Shown piece after piece: positions 6,816 to 13,665 of a stretch of 17,561 nt of DNA. The translations under genes and the position numbers were made by a program. Each line of letters begins with the position of its first letter. Position 1 is the stretch's first letter. Source of the DNA: an uncultured Actinotalea sp. (GTDB lineage Bacteria; Actinomycetota; Actinomycetes; Actinomycetales; Cellulomonadaceae); contig NZ_CAMPHH010000039.1 of assembly GCF_946885855.1 (NCBI RefSeq), positions 1 to 17,561 of the forward strand. The letters are read 5' to 3'. A model generated the notes under the pieces. It saw only the letters and a list, made by a program, of their open reading frames with translations. It searched no databases and was not told the DNA's origin.

Positions 6816-8052
6816 AGTGCCCGCTCGCCTCCTTCGTGGGCGGCGTCGTCGGCGCTGTCGTCGGAGGCGTCGGCGACGTCGTCCCCAGGGCCACCGCCTG
6901 CTCCCGGGCCCGGGCCTTCGCGGCCCGCACGCCCTCGGGCGTGTGCACGTCGGCCGCCGTCAGCGGCGCCCACCGCGACGCCAGGCGCTCCTCGAGCGCG
7001 GGCATCGTCGTGTACTCGAGGTCGTCGAGCGGCAGGCGGTGCGGCTCGAACGGTCCGTGCCGGCGGTAGTAGTCCATGACCTCGTTCGCCTGGGCGCGGG
7101 CGCGGTCGAACGACGGGTCGGCGAACATGTCGCGCGGGCCGACGAGCTCGCCGTCCTTCATCTGGAAGCCGAGGCAGACGACGCGCGGCGGGCCGTCGAA
7201 GCGCGTCGGGTGCGCGTCGTCCAGGCTCACGGGCATGAGCGGGGCGTGGTGCGAGCCGCGCATGCAGCCGGCGACGGAGTACGGGAAGGCGAAGGGCTCG
7301 AGCACCTCGCCGACGGCGGGCAGCCCGGACTGCGCGCGCACGATCATCACGGGGTCGTCCTTGCCGACGTACCTGCCGGCGATGAGCGACAGGCGCTGCG
7401 TGCTCGTGGCCGCGGCGACGATCCCCTTCGCGACCGACCGCACCGAGTGCACGACGTAGCGGGAGGGCGCCCCGATGTACATGAGGAGGTCGTACATGTC
7501 CGCCGGGCAGGTCAGCTCGATGCTCGCGTTCTCGTAGAGGTCGTAGACCTCGAAGACGAAGCCGTCGTGCATCGCCTGGTCGATGACGAGACCGGCGGTC
7601 GTGAACGGGTCCGCGAACATGCGGAACAGCGGGTAGTTCCACGCGCCCGGCTCGGTCTTGTCCGCGAGGAAGCACAGGATCGGCTCGCTGGGCCGCTCGT
7701 GGCCGATCTCGAGCTCGGCGTAGCCGGGGCCCATGCCGCGCAGGTTGCCGGAGAAGGCGTCCGAGAGGAGGTCCTGGCCGGCGCCGTACAGGCCGAGCCC
7801 CTGGGCGACCGCCGTGGTCTTCTGGAACACGTCCCAGGCGAAGCTGTGGATGCGCTGCGCGTCGGCGCCCTGGCGGTGACTCATGATCAGCGCGAGGTCG
7901 TCACCGCACGACGCGACGTGACCGTCGTCGAGCAGGCCGGTCTCGATCGCGTGCCGGATCTCCCGGCCGGCGACCGCCTCCTGGTCCGGGTGCACCGACG
8001 AGTGGCCGACCCAGCCCCCGGTGTCGGCCTTGATGATGGAGAGCGTCCGCAT
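6814..8052 (-). CDS. Bifunctional fructose-1,6-bisphosphate aldolase/phosphatase (archaeal type, FBPase class V)
   Basis: The 412-residue protein matches the family almost end to end: IIKADTGGWVGH, SCGDDLALIMSH, LGLYGAGQDLLSDAFSG, FLADKTEPGAWN, MFADPFTTAGLVID, STQRLSLIAGRYVGKDDP, AVGEVLEPFAFP, CMRGSH and TRFDGPPR. D10, H17, D51, D52 and D131 fit the magnesium ligands. K231 (in GKDDP) fits the Schiff-base lysine of the aldolase state and Y228 the nearby catalytic tyrosine. The enzyme condenses two triose phosphates and dephosphorylates the product to fructose 6-phosphate, so it runs only towards gluconeogenesis. It is known mainly from archaea and deep-branching bacteria. A roughly 45-residue Ala/Thr/Pro-rich tail extends past the core. 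GGAGGTG before 8052 fixes the start; a GTG at 8088 is rejected. Confidence 0.93.
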   Translation of the reverse strand: MRTLSIIKADTGGWVGHSSVHPDQEAVAGREIRHAIETGLLDDGHVASCGDDLALIMSHRQGADAQRIHSFAWDVFQKTTAVAQGLGLYGAGQDLLSDAFSGNLRGMGPGYAELEIGHERPSEPILCFLADKTEPGAWNYPLFRMFADPFTTAGLVIDQAMHDGFVFEVYDLYENASIELTCPADMYDLLMYIGAPSRYVVHSVRSVAKGIVAAATSTQRLSLIAGRYVGKDDPVMIVRAQSGLPAVGEVLEPFAFPYSVAGCMRGSHHAPLMPVSLDDAHPTRFDGPPRVVCLGFQMKDGELVGPRDMFADPSFDRARAQANEVMDYYRRHGPFEPHRLPLDDLEYTTMPALEERLASRWAPLTAADVHTPEGVRAAKARAREQAVALGTTSPTPPTTAPTTPPTKEASGH

Positions 8053-8160
8053 GGTGCCCACCTCCGTCGAACGGGCGAACAGCTCCACCGTCCGCCGGGT
8101 CGTGCACGGCGTCGAGGGACGGAGGTCCTCGCCGGGCGGTCGCTCGGGTGGGTGCCGAGG

Positions 8161-9177
8161 TCAGGCGGAGCCGCGGACGACGACGTGCGTCTCGAGGAGC
8201 GTGCCGCCCGGTTCGGGTGCGGAGCCGCTGACCTGCGCGAGGACGGACTCCGCGGCGCGCTCGCCGAGCAGGCTGGCGGGCTGGTGGACGGTCGTCAGCT
8301 GGGGGTGGGTGCGCAGCGCCCACGAGGAGTCGTCGAAGCCGACGACGCCGACGTCCTCGGGGACCCGGCGGCCGGCGGCCCGCAGCGCGTCGAGCGCCCC
8401 GGCCGCGACGGCGTCGGACGCCGCGAAGACGCCGTCGACGTCCGGCTCACGCTCGAGCAGCTCCTCCATGGCGGTGCGGCCGGCGGTGTACTCGTAGAGC
8501 GGTCGGTCGACGACGAGGCGCTCGTCGAAGCGGTCCCCGAGGGCGTCGCGGAAGCCGGTGAGGCGGTCGGCGCCGGAGTCGCGGTCGAGCGCGACGGCGA
8601 TCATCCCGATCCGGCGGCGGCCGGTCCCGACGAGGTGCTCCGTGATCGCCGCGGCGGCACCGCGGTTGTCGATGCCGACCCAGGGCACGTGGACGTCGCC
8701 GGGGGGGCGGCCGACCAGCGTCGCCGGGATGCTCAGCCGCCCGATGGCGGCCAGCAGCGAGTCGTTCTGGCGGGCGGAGACGACGACGGCGCCGTCGACG
8801 AACCCGCCGCTGAGGTACCGCGCGACGCGGCGGCTGTCGCGCTCGGAGTCGATGACGAGGCTGACCATCTGCTGGTCCGCACCCGAGAGCACCCGGTTCG
8901 CGCCGAGCAGGATCGCGCCGATGTTCGGGTCCTCGAGGAACAGCGCGTGCGGCTCGTGGACGATGAAGCCGATGGCCTGGGCCCGCTGGAGCGCGAGGTT
9001 GCGGGCGGCGGTGTTGGGGACGTAGCCGACCTTGGCGACGGCGGCCTCGATGGCGGCCCGGGCCTCGGCGGAGACGTACGGCTCGCCGTTGAGGACCCGG
9101 GAGACCGTGCCGCGCGAGACGCCGGCCTCGAGCGCGACGTCGCGGATCGTCGCGCGCCGGGGCCGGGTGGTGGACAT
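8161..9177 (-). CDS. LacI-family repressor, probable regulator of the galactoside cluster
   Basis: The 338-residue protein starts with a LacI helix-turn-helix at about residues 9-60: ATIRDVALEAGVSRGTVSRV, then the hinge NTAARNLA. The periplasmic-binding-protein-like core follows, with AIGFIVHEP, DGAVVVSA, GIDNRGAAAAITEHL, RRRIGMIAV, DGVFAASDAVAAGAL, VGVVGFDDSSWA and LTTVHQP, all standard for sugar-responsive LacI/GalR repressors. It is divergent from the GH42 gene, whose promoter carries two CpG-centred operators, so it most likely represses the cluster and is released by a galactoside or galactose. It is 108 bp upstream of the aldolase/phosphatase gene on the same strand and might share its transcript. 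No ribosome-binding site precedes the ATG; TAGCAT seven bases before it implies a leaderless mRNA. Confidence 0.94.
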   Translation of the reverse strand: MSTTRPRRATIRDVALEAGVSRGTVSRVLNGEPYVSAEARAAIEAAVAKVGYVPNTAARNLALQRAQAIGFIVHEPHALFLEDPNIGAILLGANRVLSGADQQMVSLVIDSERDSRRVARYLSGGFVDGAVVVSARQNDSLLAAIGRLSIPATLVGRPPGDVHVPWVGIDNRGAAAAITEHLVGTGRRRIGMIAVALDRDSGADRLTGFRDALGDRFDERLVVDRPLYEYTAGRTAMEELLEREPDVDGVFAASDAVAAGALDALRAAGRRVPEDVGVVGFDDSSWALRTHPQLTTVHQPASLLGERAAESVLAQVSGSAPEPGGTLLETHVVVRGSA

Positions 9178-9184
9178 GGCCCGG

Positions 9185-9190
9185 ATGCTA
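9185..9190 (-). promoter_or_regulatory. -10 element of the LacI gene (leaderless)
   Basis: On the minus strand TAGCAT (9190-9185) fits TANNNT and is 7 nt from the ATG, so the transcript should start at or beside the start codon. No recognisable -35 is present. The adjacent GCCCGCGCGGGC (9191-9202) is a perfect palindrome but may be only GC-rich sequence. Confidence 0.5.
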
Positions 9191-9321
9191 GCCCGCGCGG
9201 GCCCGAGCGCCCGGGACGTTCCGCTCGACCGGCCCCTGGCGTCCTTCCCGCCGGCGTGACCGTTCCGCGACCTCGCCGTGACCTCGCTGTGATCGGTTTT
9301 GATCGGCAATGGTCGGATGTG

Positions 9322-9351
9322 TTGACACATCTCGATCGGCGCCCTTAGCGT
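9322..9351 (+). promoter_or_regulatory. Promoter of the galactoside-use operon
   Basis: A consensus -35 TTGACA (9322-9327), an 18-bp spacer and a -10 TAGCGT (9346-9351) make the best sigma-70-type promoter in the window. The predicted start is near 9358, giving a 5' leader of about 108 nt before the GH42 ATG. GATCGG occurs three times around it (9291, 9301 and 9334), the first two spaced 10 bp apart. Confidence 0.8.
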
Positions 9352-9367
9352 CTGTGCACGGTCACAG
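9352..9367 (+). promoter_or_regulatory. LacI-type operator 1
   Basis: CTGTGCACGGTCACAG abuts the -10 and covers the predicted transcript start. It is a near-palindrome centred on CpG, the usual form of LacI/GalR-family operators, with 12 of 16 bases in paired positions. It differs from operator 2 by one base. Binding here would block RNA polymerase. Confidence 0.75.
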
Positions 9368-9396
9368 AAGGCGCGCGGCACCGCCGGGCTCCCTAC

Positions 9397-9412
9397 CTGT
9401 GAACGGTCACAG
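9397..9412 (+). promoter_or_regulatory. LacI-type operator 2
   Basis: CTGTGAACGGTCACAG has 14 of 16 bases in paired positions around a central CpG. It lies in the transcribed leader, 45 bp centre to centre from operator 1, so two repressor dimers could cooperate or act as a roadblock. Confidence 0.75.
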
Positions 9413-9465
9413 AACGTCAAGGTCGACGTCCCGGGTCCACCGGGGCTCTCGAGCGAAGGAGCGCG

Positions 9466-11553
9466 ATGAGCACCGCCGCCCGCGACGACGCCCCCGGCGC
9501 CGTCCGCGCCGCCGCCCCGGCCGGGGTCGGCGACGGCGACCGCGCCGGCCGTCCCCGCTTCACGCCCGAGCGCATCGCCTTCGGCTGCGACTACAACCCC
9601 GAGCAGTGGGACCCGGCGGTCTGGCAGGAGGACGTCGTCCTCATGCGGGAGGCCGGCATCGACCTCGTCGCGATCAACATCTTCGGCTGGTCCGAGGTCG
9701 AGCCGGAGCCGGGGCGCTTCGACTTCAGCCGCCTGGACGCCGTCGTCGAGCTGCTGCACGCGAACGGGATCGGGATGAACCTCGGCACGGGCACCGCGTC
9801 CCCGCCGCCGTGGCTGCCCACCCGGCACCCGGAGACCCTCCCGGTCACGGCCGACGGCGCGACTCTCTGGCCCGGCGGCCGCCAGGCGTACTGCCCGAGC
9901 TCGCCGGTCTTCCGGGAGCGGGCCGTCGCGCTCGTCGAGCAGGTCGCGCGGCGCTACGGGAGCCACCCCGGCGTCCGGCTGTGGCACGTGTCCAACGAGC
10001 TCGGCTGCCACAACTCGCTCTGCTACTGCGACGCGTCGGCGACGGCGTTCCGCACGTGGCTGCGGACCCGGTACGGCACCGTGCAGGCGCTCAACGCGGC
10101 CTGGGGGACGTCGTTCTGGAGCCAGCGCTACGGCTCCTTCGACGAGGTCCTGCCGCCGCGGCGGCCCACGGCGACGGCCAACCCGACGCAGGTGCTGGAC
10201 TTCCACCGCTTCAGCTCGGACGAGCTCCTCGGCCTGTACCGCGCGGAAGCCGAGGTCATCCGCCGGCACAGCGACATCCCCGTCACGACGAACTTCATGG
10301 TCACCGCCCACCAGCGGGACATGGACTACTTCGCCTGGGCGCCGGACATGGACGTCGTCGCGAACGACCACTACCTCGACCACCGGCTCGCGGACCCGCT
10401 GCTCGAGCTCGCCTTCTCGGCGGACGCGACGCGCGGCACGGCGGCCGGACGGCCCTGGCTGCTCATGGAGCACTCGACCAGCGCGGTGAACTGGCAGCCG
10501 GTCAACCTCGCGAAGGCCCCGGGGGAGATGCAGCGCGTCTCGCTCACCCATGTCGCCCGCGGCGCCGACGGCGTCTGCTTCTTCCAGTGGCGGGCGTCGG
10601 TCCAGGGCTCGGAGAAGTTCCACTCGGCGATGCTGCCGCACGCCGGAACGTCGTCGCGGACGTGGCACGAGGTGCTCGAGCTGAGCCGGACCCTGGAGGC
10701 GCTGCGGGAGGTCGTCGGTAGCACGGTGCGCAGTGACGTCGCGCTCGTCTTCTCCTGGGAGAGCTGGTGGGCGGCCGACGGCGAGAACCGGCCGTCGTCG
10801 CAGGTCCGGTACCTCGAGCAGGTGCACGCGATGTACGGGGCGCTGCGGGCTGCCGGCCTGGCGGTCGACGTCGTGCCGCCCGGTGCCTCGCCCGAGGTGC
10901 TCGCGCGGTACCGCCTCGTCGTCGTCCCCGAGCTCTACCTCGTCCGGGACGCGGAGGCGGCGACGATCGCGCAGTACGTCGCCGACGGCGGGCACGCGCT
11001 CGTCACCTTCTTCAGCGGGATCGTCGACGAGGACGACCGGGTGCGCCTCGGTGGCTATCCCGGCGCCTTCCGCGACCTGCTGGGTGTCGTGAGCGACGAG
11101 TTCCACCCGCTGCTGCCCGGCCGGACGGTCACGCTGGACACCGGGGCGCAGGGCTCGCTGTGGACGGAGCAGCTGCGCACCGTCACGGCGAAGGCCGTCG
11201 CGCACCTCGTCGACGGGCCGCTCCCCGGCGTGCCCGCCGTCACCCGCAACGAGCACGGTCACGGGACCGCCTGGTACCTCGCGACCGTGCTCGACGCGGA
11301 CCACGCCACCGCGCTGGTCCGCGAGGTCGCGACCCACGCCGGCGTCGAGCCGATGCCCGGTGCGGGTCCGCAGGTCGAGGTGGTCCGTCGTGCGCACGAC
11401 GACGGCGCGTCCTACCTCTTCGTCATCAACCACAGCGACGACGTCGTCGCGGTGCCGGTCCACGGTCACGAGCTGACCCAGGACGAGCGCACCGAGACCC
11501 TGCACGTGCCCGCGGGCGCCGTGCGCGTCGTCAGGGAGGACGTGAGGCGATGA
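9466..11553 (+). CDS. GH42 beta-galactosidase
   Basis: The 695-residue protein has the three GH42 parts. A TIM barrel (about residues 38-400) begins FGCDYNPEQWDPAVWQED and includes FGWSEVEPEPGRFDF and GTGTASPPPW. A trimerisation domain (about 415-620) starts VALVFSWESWWA, and a small C-terminal beta domain follows. In the barrel, WHVSNELG supplies the acid/base E178 and LLMEHSTS the nucleophile E335. C143, C181, C186 and C188 (AYCPSS, GCHNSLCYC) correspond to the structural-zinc cysteine cluster of the family, though the position often holding a fourth cysteine is Ser191. It releases terminal beta-galactose from short oligosaccharides. There is no signal peptide, so it acts in the cytoplasm. 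AAGGAG precedes the ATG, and the stop overlaps the first permease in ATGA. Confidence 0.95.
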   Translation: MSTAARDDAPGAVRAAAPAGVGDGDRAGRPRFTPERIAFGCDYNPEQWDPAVWQEDVVLMREAGIDLVAINIFGWSEVEPEPGRFDFSRLDAVVELLHANGIGMNLGTGTASPPPWLPTRHPETLPVTADGATLWPGGRQAYCPSSPVFRERAVALVEQVARRYGSHPGVRLWHVSNELGCHNSLCYCDASATAFRTWLRTRYGTVQALNAAWGTSFWSQRYGSFDEVLPPRRPTATANPTQVLDFHRFSSDELLGLYRAEAEVIRRHSDIPVTTNFMVTAHQRDMDYFAWAPDMDVVANDHYLDHRLADPLLELAFSADATRGTAAGRPWLLMEHSTSAVNWQPVNLAKAPGEMQRVSLTHVARGADGVCFFQWRASVQGSEKFHSAMLPHAGTSSRTWHEVLELSRTLEALREVVGSTVRSDVALVFSWESWWAADGENRPSSQVRYLEQVHAMYGALRAAGLAVDVVPPGASPEVLARYRLVVVPELYLVRDAEAATIAQYVADGGHALVTFFSGIVDEDDRVRLGGYPGAFRDLLGVVSDEFHPLLPGRTVTLDTGAQGSLWTEQLRTVTAKAVAHLVDGPLPGVPAVTRNEHGHGTAWYLATVLDADHATALVREVATHAGVEPMPGAGPQVEVVRRAHDDGASYLFVINHSDDVVAVPVHGHELTQDERTETLHVPAGAVRVVREDVRR

Positions 11554-12473
11554 GCACCACCGCGCTCGACGCGCCGTCGGCGACGGCGCCGGCCCCGACC
11601 AACCGGGTCCGCGTGACCCACAAGGGAGCGATCGCCGTCTTCGTCGCTCCGTTCGGCGTGCTGTTCTCGCTGTTCTACCTCCTGCCCATCGGGTACGCGG
11701 TGTGGCAGTCGACGCGCGTCGTCGAGCGCGACGGCACGTTCGGTCCGCCGACCGAGGTGTTCGGCGGTCTCACGCAGTACCAGAACGTCCTGCAGGACGA
11801 GGCGTTCTGGGAGTCCATCCGGCGGGTGCTGCTGTTCGGCATCGTCCAGGTCCCGGTCATGCTCGGGCTGGCGCTGCTCTTCGCGCTGCTGCTCGACTCG
11901 CCCCTGGTGCGGGGGCGGCGGTTCTTCCGCCTGGCGTTCTTCGCGCCGTACGCGGTCCCGGGGGTCATCGCGGCGATCATGTGGGGCTTCCTGTACTCGC
12001 CGAACCTCTCGCCGTTCCGGCCGCTGACCGCCGAGGTCAACCTCCTCTCCGCGGACCTCGTCCTCTGGGCCATCGCCAACGTCGTGACCTGGGTGTACGT
12101 CGGCTACAACATGCTCATCATCTACTCCTCGCTGCTGGCCATCCCCGCCGAGGTGTACGAGGCGGCGCGGCTGGACGGGGCGTCGCAGTTCCGTATCGCC
12201 TGGTCGATCAAGATCCCGCTGGTCATGCCGGCGATCATCCTCACGGCGATCTTCTCGATCATCGGCACGCTCCAGCTGCTCGCGGAGCCGCAGGTCTTCC
12301 GGACGTTCACGTCCTCGGTGACCAGCGACTACACGCCGAACCTCCTCGTGTACACGACGGCCTCGGTGCCGAACCCGAGCCTGGCCGCCGCCTTCTCGGT
12401 GGTGCTCGCGCTCGCGACGTTCATCCTGTCCTTCACCTTCCTCAAGGTGACCCAGCGGAAGGCGTTCCAGTGA
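11550..12473 (+). CDS. CUT1-family sugar ABC transporter permease (MalF/UgpA type)
   Basis: The 307-residue protein has six predicted membrane helices, the first at about residues 28-52 (AVFVAPFGVLFSLFYLLPIG). The cytoplasmic coupling motif is EAARLDGASQFRIAWSIKIPLVMP, seen in two parts EAARLDGASQF and IKIPLVMP near residue 205. The motif docks the transporter ATPase. It forms the membrane channel with the next gene product. The ATG overlaps the GH42 stop by 4 bp and has its own GGAGG upstream. No ATP-binding subunit is encoded in the window; actinobacterial CUT1 importers commonly share one such as MsiK. The sugar is inferred from the galactosidases either side. Confidence 0.95.
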   Translation: MSTTALDAPSATAPAPTNRVRVTHKGAIAVFVAPFGVLFSLFYLLPIGYAVWQSTRVVERDGTFGPPTEVFGGLTQYQNVLQDEAFWESIRRVLLFGIVQVPVMLGLALLFALLLDSPLVRGRRFFRLAFFAPYAVPGVIAAIMWGFLYSPNLSPFRPLTAEVNLLSADLVLWAIANVVTWVYVGYNMLIIYSSLLAIPAEVYEAARLDGASQFRIAWSIKIPLVMPAIILTAIFSIIGTLQLLAEPQVFRTFTSSVTSDYTPNLLVYTTASVPNPSLAAAFSVVLALATFILSFTFLKVTQRKAFQ

Positions 12474-13411
12474 GCACCCCCGCCACCACCACGTCGGGCG
12501 ACCGCACGCCGCCGTCGGCCCGCGCTGCCCGGCGCACGCGCGGCGCCGCGGCCGGGACGCCCACGACCGGCCCCCGCGAGAGCATCCTGTCCCGCACCGG
12601 CGCCATGCTCGTCATGGCGGTCTTCACGCTGTACTTCCTCACGCCGATCTGGTGGCTGCTCGTCGCGTCGACGAAGAGCCGCGGCGACGTGGTCGGGACG
12701 AACCCGCTGTGGTTCTCGGACATGCAGCTCGGGCAGAACCTGGCCGGGGTGTTCGAGTACCAGGGCGGGATCCTCGTCCAGTGGCTGGGCAACAGCCTCC
12801 TGTACGCCGGTGGCGGCGCCCTGGTCGCGACGCTGCTCGCGGGCATGTGCGGGTACGCCATCGCGAAGTACCGGTTCCCGGGGCGCGAGCTGCTCTTCAA
12901 CGTCGTGCTTGGCGGCGTGCTGGTGCCGGCCACCGCCCTGGCGCTGCCACTCTTCCTGATCTTCAGCGAGGTCAACGCCACCAACACGTTCTGGTCGGTG
13001 TTCCTGCCGAGCATCGTCAGCCCGTTCGGCGTCTACCTCACGCGGATCTTCGCGGCGGCGTCCGTGCCGGACGAGCTCATGGAGGCCGCGCGGCTGGACG
13101 GCTCGGGGGAGGTGCGGACGTTCTTCACGGTGTCCGTCCGGCTCATGTTCCCTGCGCTGGTCACGGTCTTCCTCTTCCAGTTCGTGGCGATCTGGAACAA
13201 CTTCTTCCTGCCGCTGATCATGCTGCGGGACACCGAGCTCTTCCCCGTGACGCTCGGTCTGTACAACTGGAACTCGGTCGTCAACCAGGTGCCCGAGCTC
13301 CGGCTCTACGTGCTGGTCGGGGCGCTCGTCTCGATCGTGCCGCTGATCATCCTGTTCCTGCTCCTGCAGCGCTTCTGGCGCACGGGCCTGGGGACGGGGG
13401 CGATCAAGTGA
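12470..13411 (+). CDS. CUT1-family sugar ABC transporter permease (MalG/UgpE type)
   Basis: The 313-residue protein starts at a GTG that overlaps the first permease stop (GTGA). A disordered, Thr/Ala/Arg-rich N-terminus of about 40 residues precedes six membrane helices, the first at about 46-66 (LVMAVFTLYFLTPIWWLLVA). The coupling loop EAARLDGSGEVRTFF is near residue 205. IWNNFFLPLIML and the C-terminal LLLQRFWRTGLGTGAIK, ending in the G-x-x-x-G-A-x-K pattern, are typical of MalG-type permeases. It pairs with the first permease. Both overlaps point to equimolar translation from one mRNA. Confidence 0.95.
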   Translation: MSTPATTTSGDRTPPSARAARRTRGAAAGTPTTGPRESILSRTGAMLVMAVFTLYFLTPIWWLLVASTKSRGDVVGTNPLWFSDMQLGQNLAGVFEYQGGILVQWLGNSLLYAGGGALVATLLAGMCGYAIAKYRFPGRELLFNVVLGGVLVPATALALPLFLIFSEVNATNTFWSVFLPSIVSPFGVYLTRIFAAASVPDELMEAARLDGSGEVRTFFTVSVRLMFPALVTVFLFQFVAIWNNFFLPLIMLRDTELFPVTLGLYNWNSVVNQVPELRLYVLVGALVSIVPLIILFLLLQRFWRTGLGTGAIK

Positions 13412-13450
13412 CCGCGCGCCGCGGCGCCGTCGTCGGGCGCACGGCGCAGC

Positions 13451-13520
13451 ACCTCCGCCCTCCTGAACGGACGGCGCGGGGCTGAACCTCCGCCTTCCTC
13501 GAGGGAGGGCGCGGGGCTGA
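13451..13520 (+). repeat. Tandem pair of 35-bp hairpin repeats between permease and binding-protein genes
   Basis: Two adjacent 35-bp units (13451-13485 and 13486-13520) match at 30 of 35 positions, both starting ACCTCCGCC and ending GCGCGGGGCTGA. Each contains an inverted repeat of about 8-9 pairs, from CGCC to GGCG, so the transcript would carry two consecutive hairpins. A third, shorter hairpin (GGGGA-CTCC-TCCCC) follows near 13524-13537. In the 254-bp gap 13412-13665 I see no gene, no TANNNT promoter and no copy of the operator. Confidence 0.75.
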
Positions 13521-13665
13521 CCCGGGGACTCCTCCCCTCAGCACCTCCGCAGCGACGGCCCGGCACGATCACCGGACCGCGTGGCGGACCTCCACCGCAC
13601 CACCTGTGCCCTCATCCCTGTCCCTCCATCTCTGAACCGATCACCCCGACCGGAAGAAGGAACCG

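Noticed and set aside
6604..9348. A 914-codon open frame on the plus strand across the aldolase/phosphatase and LacI genes
   Set aside because: It is antisense to two genes with intact family motifs, and its Arg/Asp/Val-rich composition is a high-GC artefact.
9178..11505. N-terminal extension of the LacI frame through the antisense of the GH42 gene
   Set aside because: LacI proteins begin with the helix-turn-helix found at the ATG 9177. The extension crosses the promoter and operators and has no family similarity.
13412..13665. A sugar-responsive riboswitch or second operator before the binding-protein gene
   Set aside because: The stretch contains simple hairpin repeats only; I found no copy of the 16-bp operator and no fold I recognise as a known riboswitch.
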